Source: Pseudomonadota bacterium (lineage in GTDB: Bacteria > Pseudomonadota > Alphaproteobacteria > Rhizobiales > Kaistiaceae). Taken from it: a DNA stretch of 5,192 nt. Below the pieces are notes generated by a model. The model was not told the origin of the DNA, made no database searches, and saw nothing but the letters and a program-made list of their open reading frames with translations. The DNA lies in NCBI GenBank assembly GCA_023391905.1, contig JAEWAD010000275.1, forward strand, positions 1 through 5,192, in the 5' to 3' direction. Both the position numbers and the translations under genes were made by a program. The stretch's first letter is position 1. The number at the start of each line of letters is the position of its first letter. Shown piece by piece: positions 1 through 5,152 of this stretch.

Positions 1-220
1 GACCCACCAGGGTCATCTTGCGCGGCAGCCTGGCCGTCGCGACGACGATGATCGGGCCGCCGACCACGACGCCGAGTGCGTAGCCGGTGATCAGCAGGCC
101 GGCGCTGGGGATCGAGACGCCGAGATCCGCCGCCACTTCGGGCAAGAGGCCCATGATGACGAATTCCGTCGTGCCGATGCCGAACGAGGCAATGGCCAGG
201 GCGAACAGCGCGATCGGCAT
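1..220 (-). CDS. MFS efflux transporter, N-terminal part (3' end outside window)
   Basis: This is the first 73 codons of a major facilitator superfamily permease of the AraJ-like drug/sugar efflux (DHA1) type, expected to export a small molecule across the inner membrane by proton antiport. Visible are a hydrophobic first helix (about residues 2-26) carrying the subfamily signature GIGTTEFVIMGLLPEVA (14-30), a short periplasmic turn with DLGVSIPSAG (32-41), and a second helix (about 42-62) with LLITGYALGVVVGGP. It then continues into RLPRK (64-68) at the cytoplasmic loop where MFS motif A lies. The start is the ATG at 218-220: the next in-frame codons upstream contain no start before a TGA. 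No clear Shine-Dalgarno precedes it. It follows lepB in the same direction, but 131 bp away and behind its own palindromic sites, so it is probably separately regulated. The substrate cannot be told from this part. Confidence 0.88.
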   Translation of the reverse strand, partial: MPIALFALAIASFGIGTTEFVIMGLLPEVAADLGVSIPSAGLLITGYALGVVVGGPIIVVATARLPRKMTLVG

Positions 221-286
221 AGTGGAAGTCCGGCAGGGAGGGCGGATGCGGACGCGAGCGCCCGGTCAGAGCATGACGGGAGATCG

Positions 287-304
287 GTGCATTTCGCAAT
301 GCAC
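287..304. promoter_or_regulatory. Palindromic operator candidate, proximal copy
   Basis: A perfect inverted repeat, GTGCATT-TCGC-AATGCAC (7-bp arms, 4-bp centre). Its core TGCATTTCGCAATGC (288-302) recurs with one change at 319-333. It lies 67 bp upstream of the MFS start codon on the minus strand. The symmetry and repetition fit a dimeric repressor or activator site. The regulator family cannot be named from the sequence, and no regulator gene lies in the window. Confidence 0.55.
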
Positions 305-315
305 AAATCTCGTCT

Positions 316-333
316 CATTGCATTTTGCAATGC
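316..333. promoter_or_regulatory. Palindromic operator candidate, distal copy
   Basis: A perfect inverted repeat, CATTGCA-TTT-TGCAATG (316-332), whose core TGCATTTTGCAATGC (319-333) matches the 288-302 copy at 14 of 15 bases. The two cores are offset by 31 bp, about three helical turns, so dimers bound to them would sit on the same face of the DNA. It lies 19 bp past the lepB stop codon. There is no U-tract on the lepB transcript after it, so a terminator role is less likely than an operator role. Confidence 0.55.
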
Positions 334-351
334 GGGTGTGGCGATGCCGGC

Positions 352-1125
352 TCAGGTGATCGAGGTGAACATCCGGTTCCAGCGGATCGACCACGGCCAC
401 TTCCAGAATTCCCAGACGCGGGCGCCGTCGGCGATCGAGAAGAAGATCCAGCGCGCCTTGCCCTCGAGATTCTCGTAGGGCACGTAGCCCATCGACTGCA
501 TGTCGCGGGAATCGGCCGAATTGTCCCGGTTGTCGCCCATCATGAAGAGATGGCCGGGCGGGACCTCGAACTTCGGCGTGTTGTCGTAGGAGCCGCTGTC
601 GCCCTCGATCTCGATGATCTCGTGCTTGACGCCGTTCGGCAGCGTCTCCTCGTAGCGCTGGGCGTGGATCGGATTGCCGAAGAAATCCTTGGTCTCGTGC
701 GGGGGAAGGGGCGTGCGCTCGACGACCCGGTCGTTGATGTAGAGGCGGCCGTCGCGGAGCTGCACCGTGTCGCCGGGCAGGCCGATGACGCGCTTGATGT
801 AGTCGGTCGAATTGTCCTTCGGCCCCTTGAAGACCGCGATGTCGCCGCGGTCCGGCATCTGGCCCCAGATCCGGCCGTCGAACGGGCCGAGGCCATAGGG
901 GAACGAGTAGCGCGAATAGCCGTAGGAATATTTCGAGACGAACAGGTAGTCGCCGATCTCCAGCGTCGGGATCAGCGATCCCGAGGGGATCTCGAACGGC
1001 TGGAACAGGAAGGTGCGAACGATCAGGGCGATGATCAGCGCCTCGGCGAAGACGCGGATGGTGCCGCCGAGACCGTCCTTGGACGGCTTCTTCTTCTCGG
1101 CGGTCTTCTCGATTTCAGCCATCAT
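352..1125 (-). CDS. lepB: Signal peptidase I
   Basis: Type I leader peptidase (MEROPS S26), an inner-membrane serine protease that cleaves signal peptides from Sec- and Tat-exported proteins on the periplasmic side. The 257-residue protein has a lysine-rich cytoplasmic N-terminus, one membrane helix at about 25-42, then box B PSGSLIPTL (47-55) with catalytic Ser50. Box D, YIKRVIGLPGD (109-119), carries the general-base Lys111, and box E, GDNRDNSADSR (197-207), follows. The usual Met after the catalytic Ser is Leu here, which I take as a tolerated variation because all other boxes are intact. Start: ATGATG at 1120-1125 with a weak GAAAG six bases upstream; either Met is possible. In many Rhizobiales lepB is in an acpS-lepB-rnc-era cluster. 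Here the next gene downstream is an MFS transporter and the upstream neighbour is divergent, so lepB stands alone. It is probably expressed from the divergent intergenic region. Confidence 0.96.
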   Translation of the reverse strand: MMAEIEKTAEKKKPSKDGLGGTIRVFAEALIIALIVRTFLFQPFEIPSGSLIPTLEIGDYLFVSKYSYGYSRYSFPYGLGPFDGRIWGQMPDRGDIAVFKGPKDNSTDYIKRVIGLPGDTVQLRDGRLYINDRVVERTPLPPHETKDFFGNPIHAQRYEETLPNGVKHEIIEIEGDSGSYDNTPKFEVPPGHLFMMGDNRDNSADSRDMQSMGYVPYENLEGKARWIFFSIADGARVWEFWKWPWSIRWNRMFTSIT

Positions 1126-1153
1126 GCGACTTTCAGCCGATTGGGGAGCCTGT

Positions 1154-1182
1154 CATTTAGGCGATGCGCGACCCTGGGGCAA
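1154..1182 (-). promoter_or_regulatory. Candidate lepB promoter
   Basis: On the minus strand TTGCCC (1182-1177) is followed after 16-17 bases by CTAAAT/TAAATG (1160-1154), a weak sigma-70-like pair. It would start transcription roughly 20-25 bases before the lepB ATG. Support is only consensus similarity and position. Confidence 0.3.
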
Positions 1183-1235
1183 CCGCACCGGCGCCGCAGG
1201 GCGTCGCGGCCACCGGTGTCGCGGCGGTGCACAGT

Positions 1236-1271
1236 CTGTCGCCGCGGGGCGATACTGACAGGCTGTCGCCG
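1236..1271. repeat. Direct repeat CTGTCGCCG in the divergent region
   Basis: The nonamer CTGTCGCCG occurs at 1236-1244 and again at 1263-1271, 27 bp apart, in the roughly 200-bp space between lepB and the oxidoreductase gene. The first copy also overlaps the short inverted repeat TCGCC-GCGG-GGCGA. It could be a regulator's half-sites, but GC-rich repeats of this length can arise by chance. Confidence 0.35.
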
Positions 1272-1283
1272 TCGCGTCATACG
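1255..1283 (+). promoter_or_regulatory. Candidate promoter of the LLM oxidoreductase gene
   Basis: CTGACA (1255-1260, five of six bases of the sigma-70 -35 consensus) is followed after 17 bases by CATACG (1278-1283), a poor -10 match. It would give a leader of about 40 bases before the ATG at 1333. The second CTGTCGCCG repeat falls inside the spacer. Confidence 0.3.
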
Positions 1284-1318
1284 TCTCAGGGTTGGTCGTC
1301 TCGGAGCCGCGCGCCGGC

Positions 1319-1324
1319 AGGAGG
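1319..1324 (+). promoter_or_regulatory. Ribosome binding site that decides the oxidoreductase start
   Basis: A perfect AGGAGG. It leaves 8 bases to the ATG at 1333 but only 2 to the ATG at 1327, so 1333 is the better start. The frame is open far upstream (to 325) across the antisense of lepB, which makes this site the key evidence for the true 5' end. Confidence 0.8.
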
Positions 1325-1332
1325 GTATGGCG

Positions 1333-2370
1333 ATGGAATTTGGCATCTATACGTTCGGCGACAACACGCCGGATCCGGCGACCGGCGTCCGGCTCGACCC
1401 GGCCGAGCGCATTCGCAATCTGCTGGAAGAGATCGAGCTGGCCGATCAGGTCGGCCTCGATGTGTTCGGTCTCGGCGAGCACCATCGGCCCGACTATCTC
1501 GTCTCGGCCCCGGATGTCGTCCTCGCCGCCGGCGCGGCGCGGACCCGGTCGATCCGCCTGACCAGCGCCGTCACCGTTCTCTCCTCCGACGATCCGGTGC
1601 GTGTGTTCCAGCGCTTCTCGACGCTCGACCTGATCTCGAACGGACGTGCCGAAATCATGGCCGGCCGGGGCTCGTTCATCGAATCCTTCCCGCTGTTCGG
1701 CTTCGACCTCGCCGACTACGACGCGTTGTTCTCGGAGAACCTGGAGCTTCTGCTGCGCATCCGCGATGCCGAGCGGGTCAGCTGGCCCGGCGGCCATCGC
1801 GCCGCCATCCAGGATCTCGGCGTCTATCCGCGCCCCGTCCAGCAGCCGCTTCCGGTCTGGATCGCGGTGGGTGGCACGCCACAATCGGTGGTGCGCGCCG
1901 GCGTGCTGGGCCTGCCGCTGGCGATCGCGATCATCGGCGGCAATCCGGCCCATTTCCAGCCGTTGGTCGAGCTCTATCACCGTACCGGCAAGGAGGCCGG
2001 CGTCGATCCCGCCGGCCTCCGCGTCGGCATCAATTCGCACGGCTTCATCGCCGAGAATTCGCAGGACGCCGCCGACATCGCGTTTCCGCCCTTCGCCGCG
2101 GTCATGACCAAGCTCGGCCGGGAACGGGGCTGGCCGCCGACGACGCGCGGCCAGTTCGAGGCGCAGCGCCGGCTGAACGGGGCGCTCTTCGTCGGCAGCC
2201 CGTCCGAGGTGGCGGAAAAGATCCTCTACCAGCACGAGCTCTTCGACCACGACCGCTTCCTGATCCAGTTCAGCGTCGGCACGCTGCCGCACGACAAGAT
2301 GATGAAGTCGATCGAGCTGTTCGGAACGAAGGTCGTGCCGGAGGTTCGCAAGGCGCTAGGCCGGCGCTAA
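1333..2370 (+). CDS. LLM-class FMN-dependent oxidoreductase (luciferase-like monooxygenase)
   Basis: A 345-residue flavin-dependent oxidoreductase of the bacterial luciferase-like superfamily, a TIM-barrel fold using reduced FMN, probably a cytoplasmic monooxygenase. It closely resembles, from memory, the uncharacterised LLM subgroup typified by an Agrobacterium structural-genomics protein (TIGR03858-like). Visible signatures are the first strand MEFGIYTFGD (1-10), GLGEHHRPDY (46-55), TSAVTVLSSDDPVRVFQ (77-93), DLISNGRAEIMAGRGSF (99-115), YPRPVQQPLPVWIAVGGTP (165-183, a flavin-phosphate-type region) and the C-terminal GALFVGSPSEVAEKIL (283-298) and FSVGTLPHDKMM (313-324). Length is normal for the family and the frame is intact. 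It is divergent from lepB and followed by a 294-bp gap, so it is probably monocistronic. The substrate is unknown, and no flavin reductase or sulfonate/alkane pathway gene lies nearby to suggest one. Confidence 0.93.
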   Translation: MEFGIYTFGDNTPDPATGVRLDPAERIRNLLEEIELADQVGLDVFGLGEHHRPDYLVSAPDVVLAAGAARTRSIRLTSAVTVLSSDDPVRVFQRFSTLDLISNGRAEIMAGRGSFIESFPLFGFDLADYDALFSENLELLLRIRDAERVSWPGGHRAAIQDLGVYPRPVQQPLPVWIAVGGTPQSVVRAGVLGLPLAIAIIGGNPAHFQPLVELYHRTGKEAGVDPAGLRVGINSHGFIAENSQDAADIAFPPFAAVMTKLGRERGWPPTTRGQFEAQRRLNGALFVGSPSEVAEKILYQHELFDHDRFLIQFSVGTLPHDKMMKSIELFGTKVVPEVRKALGRR

Positions 2371-2504
2371 CGATTGGGCAAGAAGCGTTAACGGCGGCGC
2401 CCGGGACAGCGGCGAAGCGATTCGTCGACCCGTGCCGCGCTGCCCGCCGGAAGGGCGCTGATGCGCTGATAAAGGTCAGCAAAACTGCCGCTTTCTCGCC
2501 TCTG

Positions 2505-2534
2505 TTGATACAAGGCGGGCCTGCAACCCAGATT
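2505..2534 (+). promoter_or_regulatory. Candidate min operon promoter
   Basis: TTGATA (2505-2510, five of six bases of the -35 consensus), then 18 bases, then CAGATT (2529-2534, three of six of -10). If real, transcription would start near 2541 and the CtrA-type sites would lie downstream of it. An alternative -35, TTGAAA at 2579-2584, has no convincing -10 partner. Confidence is low. Confidence 0.25.
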
Positions 2535-2605
2535 TTTTTAACGGCCTTCCGCCGTACGGAATTCCTCAACTTTCGGCGTTGAAAGGGTTAACGGCCCCGG
2601 CGTGG

Positions 2606-2621
2606 TTAACCACTCGTTAAC
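2606..2621 (+). promoter_or_regulatory. CtrA binding site (TTAA-N7-TTAAC)
   Basis: TTAACCACTCGTTAAC is a perfect match to the full CtrA box, two TTAA half-sites (2606-2609 and 2617-2620) separated by exactly 7 bases. CtrA is the essential cell-cycle response regulator of alphaproteobacteria. Extra TTAAC half-sites flank it at 2588-2592 and 2642-2646. The site ends 43 bp before the minC start codon. CtrA control of min genes is known, as I recall, from Sinorhizobium; its operation here is inferred from the motif alone. Confidence 0.7.
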
Positions 2622-2664
2622 CGGCGTGTCGCACAGATTGCTTAACAGAAGGCAAATTGCGATC

Positions 2665-3375
2665 GTGGCTACTCCCGCTTCAAAACAACGCGCTCCAATC
2701 CGGTTCCGGGGACGGTCCTTCCTCGCCACCGTGCTCGCGCCCGAGCTTCCGCTGGCCGACTGGCTGGCCGAACTCGACAAGCTGTCCAAGCGTTCCGAGG
2801 GCTACTTCGCCAGTCGCCCCGTCATTCTCGACGTCACCGGCCTCGCCATCACCAAGCGCGACTTCGCAGAGCTGATCGCCATGCTCTACGAACGCGAGAT
2901 CAAGGTGATGGGGGTCGAGGGCGCCGATCCGTCCTGGCTCGGCTTCGGCATGCCGCCCTCCGTGAGCGGTGGCAAGCAGACCGAAATCCTGCACAAGCCG
3001 TCCGCCGAGCCACCCAAGCCGCAGCAGAGCTTCGCCGACCGGGCGATCCCCTCGCTTCTGATCGAGACGCCGGTTCGCTCCGGGCAGTCGATCATCTTCC
3101 CGCAGGGCGACGTCACGGTGGTGGGCTCGGTCGCGTCCGGCGCCGAAATCATCGCCGGCAACTCGATCCACATCTACGGCACGCTGCGCGGGCGGGCGAT
3201 CGCGGGATCCACCGGCAACGCCGCCGCGCGGATCTTCTGCCAGAAATTCGAGGCCGAGCTGATCGCCATCGACGGCCTCTACCAGACTGCCGACGACCTG
3301 GATGCCAGCCTGCGCGGCCGGCCGATCCAGGCGTGGCTCGAAAATGACAAGATGAACATGGCGGCGCTGGCCTGA
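2665..3375 (+). CDS. minC: Septum site-determining protein MinC
   Basis: Inhibitor of FtsZ polymer assembly. It is brought to the membrane by MinD and blocks Z-ring formation away from midcell. The 236-residue product has the N-terminal FtsZ-interacting domain (about 11-100, beginning PIRFRGRSF and including the strand PVILDVTGL, 52-60), a proline-rich linker (about 111-135), and the C-terminal beta-helical MinD-binding domain. The last is recognisable from RSGQSIIFPQGDVTVVG (138-154), GAEIIAGNSIHIYGTLRGRA (159-178) and ARIFCQKFEAELIAIDGLY (188-206). I place the start at GTG 2665. AGAAGG at 2647-2652 is its only ribosome site and is 12 bases away, rather far. In-frame GTG 2602 and TTG 2638 lack a site, and the former lies at the edge of the CtrA box. 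It is followed by minD after 20 bp. Confidence 0.95.
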   Translation: MATPASKQRAPIRFRGRSFLATVLAPELPLADWLAELDKLSKRSEGYFASRPVILDVTGLAITKRDFAELIAMLYEREIKVMGVEGADPSWLGFGMPPSVSGGKQTEILHKPSAEPPKPQQSFADRAIPSLLIETPVRSGQSIIFPQGDVTVVGSVASGAEIIAGNSIHIYGTLRGRAIAGSTGNAAARIFCQKFEAELIAIDGLYQTADDLDASLRGRPIQAWLENDKMNMAALA

Positions 3376-3381
3376 GCCAGC

Positions 3382-3387
3382 AAGGAG
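3382..3387 (+). promoter_or_regulatory. minD ribosome binding site
   Basis: AAGGAG lies 8 bases before the minD ATG, within the 20-bp gap after the minC stop. It is much stronger than the site before minC, which would favour MinD synthesis over MinC from the shared message. Confidence 0.75.
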
Positions 3388-3395
3388 CAGAAGCA

Positions 3396-4214
3396 ATGTC
3401 TCAGGTTCTCGTTGTGACATCCGGCAAGGGCGGCGTGGGCAAGACGACGTCCACGGCCGCCATCGGTGCCGCGCTGGCCATGTCGGGCCAGCGCGTGGCC
3501 GTCGTCGACTTCGACGTCGGCCTGCGCAATCTCGACCTCGTCATGGGCGCCGAGCGCCGGGTCGTCTACGACCTGATCAACGTCGTGCAGGGCGAAGCGA
3601 AGCTGCAGCAGGCGCTGATCCGCGACAAGCGCCTCGACACGCTCTACGTGCTGCCGGCCTCGCAGACCCGCGACAAGGACGCGCTGACCGACGAGGGCGT
3701 CGGCCGCGTCATCGAGGAGCTTCGAAGCCGCTTCGACTGGGTGCTGTGCGACAGCCCGGCCGGCATCGAGCGCGGCGCGACGCTGGCCATGCGCTACGCC
3801 GACGAGGCCGTCATCATTACCAATCCCGAGGTCTCCTCGGTGCGCGATTCCGACCGTATCATCGGCATGCTCGATTCCAAGACGCTGAAGGCCGAGAAGG
3901 GCGAGTACATGGAGAAGCATCTCCTGCTCACCCGCTACGACGCCACGCGCGCCGAGCGCGGCCAGATGCTCAAGGTCGAGGACGTGCTGGAGATCCTGTC
4001 GATCCCGCTGCTCGGCATCATCCCCGAGAGCGAAGCCGTCCTGAACGCCTCGAACGTCGGCTGCCCCGTCACGCTGGTCGACAGCGACAGCGCCCCGGCG
4101 CGCGCCTATCTCGACGCCGCGCGGCGCCTCGAGGGCGAGAACATCCCGATGGTCGTCCCGTCCGAGCGGCGCGGCGGTCTCATCAGCAAGCTTTTCGGTC
4201 GGAGGGCTGCATGA
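3396..4214 (+). CDS. minD: Septum site-determining ATPase MinD
   Basis: Membrane-associated ParA/MinD-family ATPase. The ATP-bound dimer sits on the inner membrane, recruits MinC and is released when MinE triggers hydrolysis, which produces pole-to-pole oscillation. The 272-residue protein has the deviant Walker A GKGGVGKTT (10-18) with signature Lys11 and Lys16. It also has the switch I segment DFDVGLRNLDL (38-48, Asp40), the switch II segment CDSPAGIERGA (118-128), and the conserved LLLTRYD (176-182) and GQMLKVEDVLEIL (189-201). The C-terminal amphipathic membrane-targeting helix GGLISKLFGRR (260-270) is basic and hydrophobic in the expected pattern. All catalytic positions are intact and the length is normal. 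The stop codon overlaps the minE start by 4 bp (ATGA), which points to translational coupling. Confidence 0.98.
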   Translation: MSQVLVVTSGKGGVGKTTSTAAIGAALAMSGQRVAVVDFDVGLRNLDLVMGAERRVVYDLINVVQGEAKLQQALIRDKRLDTLYVLPASQTRDKDALTDEGVGRVIEELRSRFDWVLCDSPAGIERGATLAMRYADEAVIITNPEVSSVRDSDRIIGMLDSKTLKAEKGEYMEKHLLLTRYDATRAERGQMLKVEDVLEILSIPLLGIIPESEAVLNASNVGCPVTLVDSDSAPARAYLDAARRLEGENIPMVVPSERRGGLISKLFGRRAA

Positions 4215-4483
4215 CGATCTTCAACTTCTTCAAGCCGGCGCGTTCCGCGCCGGTGGCGCGCGACCGGTTGCAGATCCTGCTGCAGCACGAGCGCGTCTCG
4301 GCCGGCGCCAGCGATCTGATCGCCAAGCTCCGCGAGGAGATCCTCGGCGTCATCGCCCGCCACGTCGACATCCCGGCCGACAAGGTCCAGGTGAAGATGC
4401 AGCGCGCCGAGGCGGTATCGACGCTCGAGGTCGAGATCGAGCTGCCGAATCCGGTACGCAGCCGCTCCGAAAAGGCGGCCTGA
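4211..4483 (+). CDS. minE: Cell division topological specificity factor MinE
   Basis: Activator of the MinD ATPase. It confines MinCD to the poles and so leaves midcell free for FtsZ. The 90-residue protein begins with the short amphipathic membrane-binding segment MTIFNFFK (1-8). The anti-MinCD helix ARDRLQILLQHER (16-28) follows, where Arg19 corresponds to the MinD-contacting Arg of E. coli MinE. The topological specificity domain (about 33-80) includes LIAKLREEILGVIARHV (36-52) and VSTLEVEIELP (69-79). The ATG overlaps the minD stop (ATGA), and GGAGGG at 4201-4206 inside the end of minD serves as its ribosome site with short spacing. It is the last gene of the operon and is followed closely by an intrinsic terminator. 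Confidence 0.97.
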   Translation: MTIFNFFKPARSAPVARDRLQILLQHERVSAGASDLIAKLREEILGVIARHVDIPADKVQVKMQRAEAVSTLEVEIELPNPVRSRSEKAA

Positions 4484-4491
4484 AGCCCTCG

Positions 4492-4519
4492 AAGGCCGGC
4501 ATCATCGCCGGCTTTTTTT
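4492..4519 (+). terminator. Rho-independent terminator of minCDE
   Basis: A 9-bp stem, AAGGCCGGC (4492-4500) with GCCGGCTTT (4507-4515), including one G-U pair and an ATCATC loop, runs straight into seven T residues (4513-4519). It begins 8 bases after the minE stop. The reverse strand lacks a T-run after the hairpin, so it works for the min operon only. Confidence 0.92.
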
Positions 4520-4565
4520 CGTTTCCGGTTTTCGCAATCACCTTCCGTAAGGTAAGTTTTTGCTC

Positions 4566-4604
4566 AACTCCCGCGTCGCACGCCGATGCGGGAGTTTTTC
4601 TTTT
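4566..4604 (+). terminator. Second terminator-like hairpin between minE and the DUF4126 gene
   Basis: A 13-bp stem, AACTCCCGCGTCG (4566-4578) with CGATGCGGGAGTT (4584-4596), one G-U pair and loop CACGC, is followed by the T-rich tract TTTTTCTTTT (4595-4604). Structurally it is stronger than the terminator just before it. It may be a back-up terminator for min readthrough, or the 3' end of a short independent transcript. It ends 80 bp before the next start codon and has no T-run in the other direction. Confidence 0.8.
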
Positions 4605-4634
4605 CGGCGACTGCATATTCCACTGGTCTCCCGA

Positions 4635-4648
4635 GGCGGAAATCCGCC
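4635..4648. repeat. Inverted repeat GGCGGA-AA-TCCGCC
   Basis: A perfect 6-bp-arm palindrome with a 2-base centre, 36 bp before the start of the DUF4126 gene and downstream of the second hairpin. It could be an operator, or a small RNA hairpin in the leader of that gene. Function is not shown by the sequence. Confidence 0.45.
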
Positions 4649-4684
4649 ACGCTCCGGTTGTGGGGCAACGGAGGGAAGACGAGC

Positions 4685-5152
4685 ATGTCGCTGTATATCC
4701 TGGCGCTTCTGATCGGCGTCGTCGCGGGGTTGCGCGCCATGACGGCGCCGGCGGCGGTCAGCTGGGCCGCCTATCTCGGCTGGATCAACCTCGACGGCAG
4801 CTGGCTGGCCTTTCTCGGCCACTGGATCGCGCCCTGGGTCCTGAGCCTGCTCGCGCTCGCCGAACTGGTCACCGACCAGCTCCCGAGCACGCCGAGCCGC
4901 AAGGTACCGGTGCAGTTCGCGACCCGCGTCTTCATGGGCGCGGTCTGCGGCGCGGCGCTCTGCTTCGCCGGGGGCGCCTGGATCGGCGGCCTCGTCGCCG
5001 GCGCCATCGGCGCGGTCATCGGTACGCTCGGCGGCTATGAGGCGCGCAAGCGCCTGGTCGCCGCGACGGGCGGCTGGGACCTGCCGATCGCATTGCTGGA
5101 GGATGCGGTCGCCATCGTCGGCGCGATCTGGATCGTCACCTCGATCGGCTGA
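4685..5152 (+). CDS. DUF4126 family integral membrane protein
   Basis: A small inner-membrane protein of 155 residues, of unknown function, that I recognise as DUF4126 from conserved blocks: GLRAMTAPAAVSW near the start (15-27), LPSTPSRKVPVQF (66-78), GGLVAGAIGAVIGTLGGYEA (101-120) and LLEDAVAIVGA (137-147). About four hydrophobic stretches are visible (near 3-18, 38-62, 82-117 which may hold two helices, and 136-152). The glycine- and alanine-rich third block suggests close helix packing. The ATG at 4685 is preceded by GGAGGG (4670-4675) at 9-base spacing. An in-frame upstream extension to 4586 would start inside the terminator-like hairpin and encodes an unrelated sequence, so I reject it. 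Two hairpins separate it from minE, so it is probably transcribed on its own. No neighbour hints at its role. Confidence 0.88.
   Translation: MSLYILALLIGVVAGLRAMTAPAAVSWAAYLGWINLDGSWLAFLGHWIAPWVLSLLALAELVTDQLPSTPSRKVPVQFATRVFMGAVCGAALCFAGGAWIGGLVAGAIGAVIGTLGGYEARKRLVAATGGWDLPIALLEDAVAIVGAIWIVTSIG

Larger units (their letters stand above)
2371..2664. other. Intergenic region rich in TTAAC motifs, upstream of minC
   Basis: No gene is apparent in these 294 bp. They are richer in A and T than their surroundings and contain six TTAAC sequences (TTAA starting at 2388, 2538, 2588, 2606, 2617 and 2642), which is many for such GC-rich DNA. Other items are a tandem octamer GCGCTGAT (2455-2462 and 2463-2470), the short inverted repeats GCTGA-TAAAGG-TCAGC (2465-2480), TTCCG-CCGTA-CGGAA (2547-2561) and TCAAC-TTTCGGC-GTTGA (2566-2582), and a T7 run (2533-2539). 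That run lacks a good stem before it, so I do not call a terminator for the oxidoreductase gene. The region most likely carries the min operon promoter and its control sites. Confidence 0.6.

Noticed and set aside
316..332. The distal palindrome as the lepB terminator.
   Set aside because: The lepB-strand transcript has no U-tract after the hairpin, and the shared 15-bp core with the second copy is better explained as an operator.
1153..2292. A 379-codon minus-strand open frame opposite the oxidoreductase gene.
   Set aside because: It is rich in Arg, Ala, Asp and Glu with no recognisable fold, and it mirrors a well-supported gene. It is a codon-bias shadow.
325..2370. A single 681-codon plus-strand reading frame that would fuse about 335 extra residues to the oxidoreductase.
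   Set aside because: The extra part is exactly antisense to lepB and has the low-complexity composition of a GC-rich shadow frame. A perfect AGGAGG at 1319-1324 marks the true start at 1333.
2511..2541. The T7 run as a terminator for the oxidoreductase gene.
   Set aside because: The preceding sequence gives only a 3-bp GGG/CCC stem, too weak to call.
2680..3920. Long minus-strand open frames opposite minC and minD.
   Set aside because: Both lie antisense to clearly conserved genes and show no family motifs or ribosome sites.
3746..4210. A 5' extension of minE by 155 codons inside minD.
   Set aside because: It is minD read in another frame. MinE has its family-typical start at 4211 with the ATGA overlap.
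4541..4560. ACCTT-CCGT-AAGGT as a MerR-type operator (CueR/ZntR-like).
   Set aside because: It is too short for the usual MerR-family dyad, is not within a recognisable 19-20-bp promoter spacer, and sits between two terminators.
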